NCBI GenBank assembly: GCA_017552845.1
Contig: JAFZOE010000171.1
Location: forward strand, 1 to 14,868
Source of the DNA: Clostridia bacterium
Lineage (GTDB): Bacteria > Bacillota > Clostridia > Oscillospirales > Acutalibacteraceae
Length of the DNA stretch: 14,868 nucleotides
Direction: 5' to 3'
Shown piece by piece: positions 7,674 to 14,868 of the stretch (the first letter of the stretch is position 1; every line of letters starts with the position of its first letter). Made by a program: the position numbers and the translations under genes. The notes under the pieces are model-generated. The model was given only the letters and a program-made list of their open reading frames with translations. It did no database searches and was not told the DNA's origin.

Positions 7674-9698
7674 TCAGAAGGTGGATGACATATCTCCCTG
7701 GACGGCATCGGTAACCGTCTCTTTTTCGGCCTTGCCGGAAGCTATCTTCTTCTGAAGCTCGGCATAGTAGAGCTCCTCGTCAACGGGAATCTCAATATCC
7801 TTATTGAGCCAGGAGGAAAGGTGGGCGGCATTGGAAATCGAGAGGCCGTTTATACCCTCCTCGCCTCTTGCGACAAGCTCCTCGCCTCTGAGAATCGCGG
7901 CGGCGAATTTGCTGACAACTTCACAATGCTGCTTGTTTCTGCCGTCGGTTTCAACTTCTTCCCATTCGCCCTCAAGCTTATTGAATCCGCCTTCGGCATT
8001 TGCGCAGTGTTCGGAAGTCAGACCTTTCAGGCGGTAAAGTGAAATCTTACTGCCGTCATCAACGATAATCTTGCCGCCGTCGAGAGTGATTTCAAGACGG
8101 TTGGTGCCGGGACAGTCGCCGGTGGTAGTGATGAAAGTGCCTGTTGCGCCGTTGGGATATTCGGCATAGATTGAGACATCATCCTCAACCTCGATATTAT
8201 GCCATTTGCCCTCATGGCAGACTGCCTTTATCTTGCAGGGCATACCGCATATCCACTGCCAGAGGTCGAGATTATGCGGGCACTGATTGAGAAGGACTCC
8301 GCCGCCTTCGCCGGCCCATGTGGCGCGCCATCCGCCGGAATTATAATATGCCTGAGTGCGATACCAGTCGGTGATAATCCAGCTGACTCTGCGGATTTCT
8401 CCGAGTTCGCCGCTCTTTACAAGCTCGCGGACCTTTCTGTAAACGCAGTTTGTGCGCTGATTATACATGATGCCGAAAACCTTTCCGCTCGCCGCGGCGG
8501 CTTCGTTCATCTCGCGCACCTGCTTGGTGTAAACGCCTGCGGGCTTTTCGGTCATAACATGAAGTCCCTTTGAAAAGGCATATTTTGCGATTTCGGGATG
8601 AGCGTAGTGAGGAGTTGCGATAAGAACGGCGTCAACCTCTCCGCTGTCAATAAGCGCTTCGGCGCTGTCAAAAGTCTTGACATAGGGAAGCTTTTCCTTC
8701 ATTTTCTCCGCTCTCTCGGGGATGATATCCGCGCACGCGGTGATTCTGATTTCATGATGCTTACCCTGGGAATTGTCGCGGATATGTGATGAGCCCATAT
8801 TGCCGCAGCCGATTATTCCGAGGCGGACGGGCTGAACCTGCTCCTCAACGACCTTGTGGGCCGCGGTGCAGGCGGCGGCAAAGGACTGCTCATTATTGTC
8901 ATAGATATATTTTGAATTCATCTTGAGAGCTAACTGCTCATTTGCCTCAAGATCCTTGAGGCCGTCGAAAGTTCTGAGATGCGGCTCAACGCTCAGGAAG
9001 AATACGCCCTCTTTTTCATCAAGCTTTTTGAGGATATAGGGAAGGTTTCCGTCTCCCTCGCCTGCGGGGACAACAATGCCTTCTTTATAGAGGCCGTCCT
9101 TGATATGCATATAGGTAATGTAAGGGAAGAGGGAATCAAAGCCCGATTTTGTATCCGAACCGTTGAGAATATAATTTGCCGGATCAAAGATACAGCCGAG
9201 CCTGTCGCCGAAATACTCGGCAATTTCAAGGCATCTTGAAGGAATATCGCCGTAGATACCGCGCTCGTTTTCGTGGCAGCAAAGCACGCCGTTTTCATTG
9301 GCGTAATCAACCATTGCGCTCAGGCGGGCAAATACCTCATCATGATATTCCTCATAGCTCTCGCCCTTAGTGAAATAGAATGAGAACATTCTGATATACT
9401 TAGCACCGAGAATCTTCGCTACCTCAACGGTATTCTTGAACGCCTCAAAATGAGGGGCAAAATCATCGGTAATCTGAATCTTGCCGTAGTGGGAACCGAT
9501 TGAGGAAACCTTCAAACCGCCATCGTCAAGAACTTTTTTGAGTTCCTTCGCCTCATCAACGGTAAAATCGGAGATATTCTTGCCGTCGCAGTTACGAAGC
9601 TCAACAAATTCGATTCTGTTCTTTTTGCAGGCTTCAATCTGCTCTTTAATTGATGCCGACGCCTCATCGGCAAAAGCTGAGAAAAGAAAATGAGCCAT
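7674..9698 (-). CDS. Fusion: TIM-barrel sugar isomerase/epimerase + Gfo/Idh/MocA dehydrogenase
   Basis: One uninterrupted 674-codon frame holds two enzymes. Residues about 1-255 form a xylose-isomerase-like TIM barrel (AP endonuclease 2 superfamily) with a complete metal-ligand set: E143 (CHENE), D172 (FDPANY), H198 (MHIKD) and E238 (SVEPH). After a linker (about 256-290), residues 291-640 form a Gfo/Idh/MocA dehydrogenase, with GIIGCGNMGSSH (294-305), ATPHYAHP (361-368), EKP (384-386) and GGGVLLNQCPHNLDLWQW (466-482; H475, D478). Both halves look catalytically intact. GAGGTG lies 5 bases before the ATG at 9698. I see no ribosome site at the domain junction, so a single polypeptide is expected. 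In other bacteria these two families act as separate partners, as in inositol catabolism (IolG with IolE/IolI) and C-glycoside cleavage (DgpA with DgpB/C). The fusion suggests oxidation followed by isomerisation or elimination with substrate handed between sites. The true substrate is not deducible. Confidence 0.92.
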   Translation of the reverse strand: MAHFLFSAFADEASASIKEQIEACKKNRIEFVELRNCDGKNISDFTVDEAKELKKVLDDGGLKVSSIGSHYGKIQITDDFAPHFEAFKNTVEVAKILGAKYIRMFSFYFTKGESYEEYHDEVFARLSAMVDYANENGVLCCHENERGIYGDIPSRCLEIAEYFGDRLGCIFDPANYILNGSDTKSGFDSLFPYITYMHIKDGLYKEGIVVPAGEGDGNLPYILKKLDEKEGVFFLSVEPHLRTFDGLKDLEANEQLALKMNSKYIYDNNEQSFAAACTAAHKVVEEQVQPVRLGIIGCGNMGSSHIRDNSQGKHHEIRITACADIIPERAEKMKEKLPYVKTFDSAEALIDSGEVDAVLIATPHYAHPEIAKYAFSKGLHVMTEKPAGVYTKQVREMNEAAAASGKVFGIMYNQRTNCVYRKVRELVKSGELGEIRRVSWIITDWYRTQAYYNSGGWRATWAGEGGGVLLNQCPHNLDLWQWICGMPCKIKAVCHEGKWHNIEVEDDVSIYAEYPNGATGTFITTTGDCPGTNRLEITLDGGKIIVDDGSKISLYRLKGLTSEHCANAEGGFNKLEGEWEEVETDGRNKQHCEVVSKFAAAILRGEELVARGEEGINGLSISNAAHLSSWLNKDIEIPVDEELYYAELQKKIASGKAEKETVTDAVQGDMSSTF

Positions 9699-9715
9699 AA
9701 TTACACCTCTTCGTT

Positions 9716-12004
9716 TTATTTGAATTTACAGATTATCTTGTTATCCTTGGCCGTCACGGTGACGGATTTGAGCGGATTGTCGACTCTGCTTACCATTTCG
9801 CCGGTAATCGCATCCTCAACATTCTTTCTGATGCAGGAGCGGATATCGCGCGCGCCTCTTGTGCCGTCGGCTGAGAGTGCCGCGATGGTTTCGGTCGCCG
9901 CTTCATCATATTTGAGAGTGATACCCTTATCCCTGAGAGGATCGACAAGCTCATCGAGCAGCAGAGCTGCAATCTTCTGATAATTCTCCTGAGAGAGATC
10001 ATTGAAGACGACAACTTCATCGACTCTGCCGATGAATTCGGGGCGCAGGAACTGCGAAAGTGCTTTGAGCGAACGCTCCTTTGAGGCCTCGTTCTTTGTC
10101 TTGCCGAAGCCGAGAGCTCCCGCCGCGCGGTCACTGCCCGCATTCGAGGTCATGATGATAACTGTATTCTCAAAGCTTACCTGCCTGCCCTGGGCGTCTG
10201 TTATCTTGCCCTCATCGAGAATCTGGAGCAGGATATTCATTACATCCGGATGCGCCTTCTCAATTTCATCAAAGAGCACGACGCTGTAGGGCTTGCGGCG
10301 GACCTTCTCGGTGAGCTGACCCGCTTCGTCATAGCCGACATAGCCGGGCGGTGAGCCGATGATTCTGGAAACGGAGTGTTTTTCCATGAATTCGCTCATA
10401 TCAAGGCGGATGAGCGTTTCGGGAGTTTCAAAGAGCTCTTTTGCAAGAAGCTTTACAAGCTCGGTCTTGCCTACGCCCGTGGGGCCGACGAATATAAACG
10501 ACGAAGGTCTGCGGCGCGGATTAAGCTGAACCCTGCCCCTGCGGATAGCGTTACAGACAAGCTCGACAGCCTCATCCTGACCGATGAGATGAGCTTTGAG
10601 ATTCTTCTCAAGCTCGGCGAGTTTTCTTAAATCGCTCTCAATGACCTTGCTCGCGGGGATACCGGTCCAGAGCTGAATTACTCTTGCAAGGTCATCCTCG
10701 GTCACGAAATTATCATTTGCCTTCTCTTCGAGTTCCTTTATATCCTCGCGTTTTCTGATAAGGTCCGATTTGATTTTCGCAAGCTCAGCGTAATCGACCT
10801 CGCCCGAATTATCCTCGAGCTCCGCTTCGCGGGCCTCAAGCTCGGCAATCTCATCGAGAGCCTGCTCATAGTCGCTTATCGCCTTGTTGCGCAGATTCGC
10901 GCAGGTGCAGGCTTCATCGAGCAAGTCAATTGCCTTATCGGGCAGAAAACGGTCTGTAATATATCTCTCGCTCAGGCGCACTGCCTTCTCAACGAGAGTA
11001 TCGGTAACCCTGACTTTGTGGAAGTTTTCATAGTATTCCTTGACGCCTTTGAGCATCTCGATTGTATCGTCAATCGAAGGCTCCTCAACCTTAACAGGTT
11101 GCATACGGCGCTCAAGAGCGGCGTCTTTCTCTATATATTTTCTGTATTCGGTGAAGGTAGTCGCGCCGATTATCTGCAGCTCGCCTCTTGAAAGCGAAGG
11201 CTTGAGAATATTCGCGGCGTTCATCGAGCCCTCTGATTCGCCCGCGCCGACAAGCTGATGCACCTCATCGATAAACAGGATGATATTGCCTTCGGATTTA
11301 ACCTCGTCAATCAGGCCCTTGATTCTGCTCTCAAACTGACCTCTGAACTGGGTGCCGGCTACGAGCGCGGCTAGGTCGAGCATCTGAATCTCTTTATCCA
11401 TGAGCTTTGCGGGAACTTCACCGGCGGCAATCTTCTGGGCGAGGCCTTCGGCTATGGCGGTCTTGCCGACACCGGGCTCGCCTATCAGACAGGGATTGTT
11501 TTTCGTCCTGCGGCAGAGAATCTGAATAGAGCGGTAAATCTCATTTTCGCGCCCGATAATGCGGTCGATTTTGCCCGCGCGTGCTTTCGCCGTAAGGTCT
11601 GTGCAGAACTGGGTGAGATACTTCCTCTTTTTCTCGCCCTCGTCCCTGTTCTTTCTGCCGAATCGGTGCTTTCTTTCCGGCTCTTCCGTCTTTTCGCCGG
11701 TGTCTTCTCCGGATTCGCCCTGATTATTCTGCATCGCGGCAAAATTCTGCATGAACGGAAGGGTGCCTGCGCCGCCCGGTTCGAAATTGCCGTTTTCAAA
11801 CATTTCGCCGAACTGCTCGCTGACTTCCTCGAGCTCATCCTCGGATATGCCCATCGACTCAATTATCTGCTTGATGGGGCCGATATTCATATCCATCGCG
11901 CATTTGAGGCAGAGCCCCTCCTGCGTAGTTTTGTCGCCCTCGATTTTTGTCATGAAAAACATCGCGGGGCGTTTTTTGCATTTTGAACATAAAACCTGCT
12001 TCAT
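9716..12004 (-). CDS. clpE: ClpE-like ATP-dependent Clp protease ATP-binding subunit with N-terminal zinc finger
   Basis: A 762-residue AAA+ unfoldase that would feed substrates to ClpP. The N-terminus is not the double Clp_N repeat of ClpA/B/C. It is a zinc-finger-like module with C6-x-x-C9 and C32-x-x-C35, followed by an acidic/low-complexity linker (about 52-125). This is the layout of ClpE. AAA-1 has Walker A GEPGVGKT (175-182), Walker B ILFIDEVH (242-249) and ALERR (296-300). A short coiled-coil middle domain lies at about 375-430. AAA-2 has Walker A GPTGVGKT (507-514) and LFDEIEKAHP (577-586). The ALGFG loop (630-634) matches the ClpP-docking (I/L/V)GF tripeptide. GAGGAAA precedes the ATG at 12004. 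I saw no CtsR operator (GGTCAAA direct repeats) in the 18-base gap upstream, so control by CtsR, usual for clpE, would have to come from elsewhere. The clpC-like alternative is less likely because Clp_N is absent. Confidence 0.88.
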   Translation of the reverse strand: MKQVLCSKCKKRPAMFFMTKIEGDKTTQEGLCLKCAMDMNIGPIKQIIESMGISEDELEEVSEQFGEMFENGNFEPGGAGTLPFMQNFAAMQNNQGESGEDTGEKTEEPERKHRFGRKNRDEGEKKRKYLTQFCTDLTAKARAGKIDRIIGRENEIYRSIQILCRRTKNNPCLIGEPGVGKTAIAEGLAQKIAAGEVPAKLMDKEIQMLDLAALVAGTQFRGQFESRIKGLIDEVKSEGNIILFIDEVHQLVGAGESEGSMNAANILKPSLSRGELQIIGATTFTEYRKYIEKDAALERRMQPVKVEEPSIDDTIEMLKGVKEYYENFHKVRVTDTLVEKAVRLSERYITDRFLPDKAIDLLDEACTCANLRNKAISDYEQALDEIAELEAREAELEDNSGEVDYAELAKIKSDLIRKREDIKELEEKANDNFVTEDDLARVIQLWTGIPASKVIESDLRKLAELEKNLKAHLIGQDEAVELVCNAIRRGRVQLNPRRRPSSFIFVGPTGVGKTELVKLLAKELFETPETLIRLDMSEFMEKHSVSRIIGSPPGYVGYDEAGQLTEKVRRKPYSVVLFDEIEKAHPDVMNILLQILDEGKITDAQGRQVSFENTVIIMTSNAGSDRAAGALGFGKTKNEASKERSLKALSQFLRPEFIGRVDEVVVFNDLSQENYQKIAALLLDELVDPLRDKGITLKYDEAATETIAALSADGTRGARDIRSCIRKNVEDAITGEMVSRVDNPLKSVTVTAKDNKIICKFK

Positions 12005-12022
12005 TGATATTTCCTCTTTGCT

Positions 12023-12676
12023 TTAAGATTCCGTATTCTCTTCCTCACCCTGCGCCTTCTTCTCGTTTTTCTCTTTAAGCATCCTGAATACGCCGGGAAG
12101 ATATCCGCAGAATGCGACGATGGTAAGCACTACGCTGATACTTACAAGGATATACATTAAAACGGTGGGAAGAGTGAAAAGATTCCTGAATATTCCGATT
12201 TCCGGTCCGAAGGCCATAATCAGAATCATAATAACATAGAAAGCGAAAGTCGCTACCTTGCCGGGCATCTCGGCGGCGCCGGGCCTGAGACCGATTGCAA
12301 TCATTATAGCTCCGCCGACTATCATTACAGCCTCTTTGACAAGGAAGATAAGGAAAATCCAGCTGAAAGCCTTGACTGTTGCATCAGATGCACGAGCAAA
12401 AGTGATATAGAATACAACAGCAATCGTAATCTGGGTGAGCTTGTCTGCTATGGGATCGAGCACCTTGCCGAGAGCGCTGACCTGATTGAATCTTCTGGCA
12501 ATCTTGCCGTCAAAGAAATCGCTCAGGCCCGAGAGCGCGAGCACGCCGATGCTCCAGAGATAATACCCTTTCATAAACAGAACCGCAAATAAGGGCACCA
12601 TGAGAATTCTTAAAAATGAAAGCAAATTCGGAACCGTCCAGCAATTCGTTAAATACTCTTTGATAATCTTTTTCAT
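12023..12676 (-). CDS. pgsA: CDP-alcohol phosphatidyltransferase, PgsA-like
   Basis: A 217-residue integral membrane enzyme that most likely condenses CDP-diacylglycerol with glycerol-3-phosphate to make phosphatidylglycerol-phosphate. The full family signature is present with exact spacing: D53, D56-G57, A60-R61, G70, D74 and D78. Several hydrophobic segments surround it (about 19-45, 82-95, 103-130, 142-157, 168-191), and a charged cytoplasmic tail (KEKNEKKAQGEEENTES) ends the protein. The N-terminal TVPNLLSFLRI (14-24) is typical of PgsA. A phosphatidylinositol- or cardiolipin-type CDP-alcohol transferase cannot be excluded by motif alone. GGAGG lies close before the ATG at 12676. It is 12 bases from the CvpA-family gene, so the two are co-transcribed. 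Confidence 0.88.
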   Translation of the reverse strand: MKKIIKEYLTNCWTVPNLLSFLRILMVPLFAVLFMKGYYLWSIGVLALSGLSDFFDGKIARRFNQVSALGKVLDPIADKLTQITIAVVFYITFARASDATVKAFSWIFLIFLVKEAVMIVGGAIMIAIGLRPGAAEMPGKVATFAFYVIMILIMAFGPEIGIFRNLFTLPTVLMYILVSISVVLTIVAFCGYLPGVFRMLKEKNEKKAQGEEENTES

Positions 12677-12688
12677 AGGGAACCTCCG

Positions 12689-13363
12689 CTATATGATTAA
12701 CTGGATTTTTTCATAGAACAGATTTATTAAGCTTGCTTTGCCTACCGCAACGGAAAACGCGGAATCGGGAATCATACGGGAAACCGAAACTATCAGCAGC
12801 ACGCTGAGCGCGGCGAGAATCAGCCCGACTATGCCTCCGAATACCGCTCCGAGCCAGTTATTCGCCTGCCTGATGAAAGGCAGCTTGAGAATAAGATCGG
12901 AAAGCTTGATGAAAATTCTGCTTATGAGTTGTGCAATTATATATACCAAGGCAAAGAATACGGCGGTCAGCAGCGGAATAATCGCAACGCTTTCGGCGCT
13001 GAGCGCAATTCTTTCGCTGATTGACTTGACCGCGTCCGCGGTAACGGATGAATCCGCCGCCATTCCTCCGCTCTCTGCCGCCGCTGTAAACATACCCGGC
13101 AGAATCTGGGAGAGAGTGGTCTTGCCGTTTGCAATGCCTTCGATAAGCTGCTTTGAAATGCTCTCGACGAGCTTCGTGTGAATAATCTTTGAGGTGACTG
13201 CCTCTGCAAGGGGTGCGGCATAGGTGCGAGCGAGAATCATACATACTATGATTGCAACCGCAGAGAGAATTATCCCTGCGAAACCCTTCACCCTGCCGAC
13301 GATAACCGCAACGGCAAGCACAACAAAGGGTATCGCGGTTATTATGTATGGAAGATAAGGCAA
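12689..13363 (-). CDS. CvpA-family integral membrane protein (TTG start)
   Basis: A 224-residue membrane protein with about four hydrophobic segments (7-23, 28-45, 127-147, 172-195) and a polar loop in the middle (about 50-125). GRVKGFAG (23-30) and PFIRQANNWLGAVFGGIVG (162-180) match the pattern of the CvpA/colicin V production family, whose exact role is not settled. It begins at TTG (13363-13361), with GGAGG 7 bases upstream. The first in-frame ATG would be at residue 42, inside a membrane segment, so TTG is the only sensible start. It sits between the DUF5711 gene and pgsA, consistent with an envelope-related cluster. Confidence 0.75.
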   Translation of the reverse strand: MPYLPYIITAIPFVVLAVAVIVGRVKGFAGIILSAVAIIVCMILARTYAAPLAEAVTSKIIHTKLVESISKQLIEGIANGKTTLSQILPGMFTAAAESGGMAADSSVTADAVKSISERIALSAESVAIIPLLTAVFFALVYIIAQLISRIFIKLSDLILKLPFIRQANNWLGAVFGGIVGLILAALSVLLIVSVSRMIPDSAFSVAVGKASLINLFYEKIQLII

Positions 13364-13367
13364 TTTG

Positions 13368-13375
13368 TCACCTCC
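13368..13375 (-). promoter_or_regulatory. Shine-Dalgarno GGAGGTGA supporting a TTG start
   Basis: On the - strand, GGAGGTGA is followed by CAAA and the TTG start codon of the CvpA-family gene. The near-perfect anti-16S complement at 7-base spacing from GGAGG compensates for the weak start codon and fixes the gene's N-terminus. Confidence 0.8.
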
Positions 13376-13402
13376 AAAAATAACTATTTATTCGTAATCG
13401 GT

Positions 13403-14566
13403 TTAGTATTTGCAGACCGAGCCGTTTTCCAAAGTGAATATACCGGAATTCGAGAGCAGGACGGTCTTTACATCCTGCTTGCAGTCATAGGTCTGCAGGA
13501 CCTTGCCGCCTGTATTGTAAATCTCGACCGTATTGCCCGAGGCAAAGGCAATCCTGCCGCCTCTGATATCGGCGCTCTCGGGCATATAGCCGATTTCAAA
13601 TTCTTTGTTCTTCCCGGGGCCTGCGGGAATTCTGACTACTTTAATCTTTGAGCCGCCAAATTCCTTGTAGCAGAGCAGAACGTTTCCGTCATTATCAGAA
13701 TCAACGGTAAAGAGCGCGTCATCGGCGTATTTAATCTGGGATTTTATTTCGCCCTTTCGATTGAGGACGACGGTCTTGTTGTCTCCGACCGCAATCATCC
13801 TGCCAGATGAGGCATAAATCACTTTCAATATCGAAGTGCCCTCAATCTTTGTATCAAACTGCGGAGCAGTCTTTCGGGTATCAAAGAGGATAATTCTGGA
13901 ATAAATTTCGGCATTGTCAACTCCGATTGCCGAGATGAGAATTTTGCCGCCGGACGGCGAAAGGGAGAGCGATGAAACATATTCCCTGTCGCACTGCCAC
14001 TGCCAGTAGAGCTTCTTTGAAGGCTTATAAACTTTGACTACACTCTGCGAGCCGTCGGTCGAATAGGAGACGGCAACCGAGCCGTTTTTGCCGACCGTGC
14101 CGGTAACTATCGGGCTCTCCTCCTCAAAGGAGGCAAGCTCTGCGGTCCTGCCGATAAGATAAGCCTTTGCCGATGTGTTGCTGTAAACGAGGGCTCTGCC
14201 GTTAAAGGAATTGACTCTCGTATCGCCCCAATCGAGATGGCGGTCAAAAAGCTTGTCGGCATTATTTGAAATTACTTCAACTCCTGAATCGCTTACTATG
14301 AGAGGCTTGTCGCCTATAAGCATAACTCTGTCAAGGGAGAGTTCATCCTCATTATACGGAAATCCTCTGCTCTCGCCGACGGTTTTGGGAATTGCCCTGA
14401 AACTGTCTGCTATATTTGAACGCCTGACTTCTCCCATCAGGGTATAAATCAGCGCAAGAATCAGCAGAATTATGAGAATTGCTCCGGGAATCCTGAGCTT
14501 TCTGAATATTTTCTTTTTGAGGGCCTTGCTTCGCTCCCTCTGGAAATCGACTGTTCTGTCAGCCAC
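13403..14566 (-). CDS. DUF5711-like membrane-anchored beta-propeller-type protein (GTG start)
   Basis: A 387-residue protein. A short basic cytoplasmic tail (about 1-25, rich in Arg/Lys) precedes one transmembrane helix (about 26-44, GAILIILLILALIYTL). A long extracytoplasmic region of repeated beta-strand blocks follows, with patterns such as VLSNSGIFTLENGSVCKY at the end and GRMIAVGDNKTVVLNRKGE in the middle, suggesting a WD40/PQQ-like propeller. I see no catalytic motif. The overall layout and position beside cvpA match what I recall as DUF5711 in Clostridia; the function is unknown. The start is GTG at 14566, with AGAGGT at 14573-14578, 6 bases upstream. The in-frame TTG at 14581 overlaps the truA stop and has no ribosome site. 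The gap to the CvpA gene is 39 bases, the largest in this gene run, and holds only the ribosome site and an A/T-rich stretch. Confidence 0.72.
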   Translation of the reverse strand: MADRTVDFQRERSKALKKKIFRKLRIPGAILIILLILALIYTLMGEVRRSNIADSFRAIPKTVGESRGFPYNEDELSLDRVMLIGDKPLIVSDSGVEVISNNADKLFDRHLDWGDTRVNSFNGRALVYSNTSAKAYLIGRTAELASFEEESPIVTGTVGKNGSVAVSYSTDGSQSVVKVYKPSKKLYWQWQCDREYVSSLSLSPSGGKILISAIGVDNAEIYSRIILFDTRKTAPQFDTKIEGTSILKVIYASSGRMIAVGDNKTVVLNRKGEIKSQIKYADDALFTVDSDNDGNVLLCYKEFGGSKIKVVRIPAGPGKNKEFEIGYMPESADIRGGRIAFASGNTVEIYNTGGKVLQTYDCKQDVKTVLLSNSGIFTLENGSVCKY

Positions 14567-14572
14567 GGTATT

Positions 14573-14578
14573 ACCTCT
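14573..14578 (-). promoter_or_regulatory. Shine-Dalgarno AGAGGT that sets a GTG start
   Basis: On the - strand, AGAGGT begins in the last base of the truA TGA stop and lies 6 bases before GTG at 14566. It makes the GTG, rather than the in-frame TTG at 14581, the likely start of the DUF5711-like gene and suggests translational coupling to truA. Confidence 0.75.
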
Positions 14579-14868
14579 CAATAGATGATTTTATTCAGGA
14601 AAAGGCCTTCGGGCCTTGCGGTTGCTCCCGCGCGGCTTCTGTCCTTGGAAAGAATTATGTCTTTAATCGTGCCGGGTTCAATCTTGCCGGCGGATATGTC
14701 AATCAGCGTGCCGGTCATTATCCTGACCATGTTATAAAGAAACCCGTCGGCGCGCACTCTGAAAATGACGAGGTCTCCTTCTCTTGTAACCTGAGCCTCT
14801 GTTACATTTCTGACCGTATCCTCAACGCTGCTGCCGGCCGCGCAGAAGGCGGAATAATCATACTGCCC
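14578..14868 (-). CDS. truA: tRNA pseudouridine(38-40) synthase TruA, C-terminal part (5' end outside window)
   Basis: The last 96 residues and the TGA stop of TruA, which converts uridines 38-40 of tRNA anticodon stems to pseudouridine. Seen in the frame are YDYSAFCAAGSSVEDTVRN near the window edge, the strongly conserved ADGFLYNMVRIMTGTL block, and the C-terminal ATARPEGLFLNKIIY, which is characteristic of TruA. The catalytic aspartate lies in the part beyond base 14868 and cannot be checked. The gene ends 11 bases before the next start, so it is probably the upstream member of the long leftward transcript. Confidence 0.95.
   Translation of the reverse strand, partial: GQYDYSAFCAAGSSVEDTVRNVTEAQVTREGDLVIFRVRADGFLYNMVRIMTGTLIDISAGKIEPGTIKDIILSKDRSRAGATARPEGLFLNKIIY

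Noticed and set aside
11800..12200. CtsR operator or heat-shock inverted repeat near clpE
   Set aside because: I found no GGTCAAA direct repeat and no CIRCE-like inverted repeat on either strand near the start.
13364..13402. Possible promoter in the largest gap of the leftward run
   Set aside because: Only 39 bases, partly taken by the GGAGGTGA site; no convincing -35/-10 pair is seen.
14567..14581. TTG start for the DUF5711-like gene
   Set aside because: It overlaps the truA stop and would place the AGAGGT ribosome site inside the coding region; GTG at 14566 is correctly spaced.
1..14868. CRISPR arrays, tRNA/rRNA genes, insertion sequences, prophage genes, riboswitches
   Set aside because: No regularly spaced repeats, tRNA-like cloverleafs, transposase or phage frames, and no non-coding stretch longer than about 54 bases that could hold such elements.

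Overview
The window is ordinary bacterial chromosome, densely packed and free of phage, insertion-sequence, CRISPR or RNA-gene signals. The gene content and style suggest a Firmicute of class Clostridia, perhaps a gut Oscillospirales/Ruminococcaceae-like lineage. The reasons are a DNA polymerase I with a decayed proofreading domain, a ClpE-type zinc-finger Clp ATPase, a DUF5711/CvpA gene pair, strong GGAGG-type ribosome binding sites and use of TTG and GTG starts. The taxonomic placement is inference; base composition looks near half G+C by eye.

Left part (1-4243, + strand): the tail of an unrecognised gene, then polA, rimI and tsaD. The last three are spaced by 1 and 4 bases and probably form one transcript covering DNA repair/replication, ribosomal protein S18 acetylation and tRNA t6A modification. 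A strong hairpin at 4259-4278 with U-rich flanks on both sides ends this unit. It also ends the unit converging from the right.

Right part (4298-14868, - strand): nine genes run in one direction with gaps of 0-39 bases and no obvious internal promoter or terminator. In transcription order they are truA (partial), a DUF5711 membrane-anchored beta-propeller-like protein, a CvpA-family membrane protein, a CDP-alcohol phosphatidyltransferase (pgsA-like), a ClpE-like ATPase, a fused TIM-barrel isomerase/Gfo-Idh-MocA dehydrogenase, a stand-alone Gfo/Idh/MocA dehydrogenase, an SDR resembling D-mannonate oxidoreductase, and a secreted metallophosphoesterase with a purple-acid-phosphatase-like N-domain.

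The most interesting part is the sugar-redox cassette at 5808-9698. It places one isomerase/epimerase domain and three NAD(P)-dependent dehydrogenase domains on three adjacent genes, with two of the domains fused in one 674-residue polypeptide. By analogy with inositol catabolism and 3-keto-glycoside/C-glycoside cleavage, it could oxidise, rearrange or cleave, and re-reduce a sugar or glycoside. The substrate cannot be told from the sequence.
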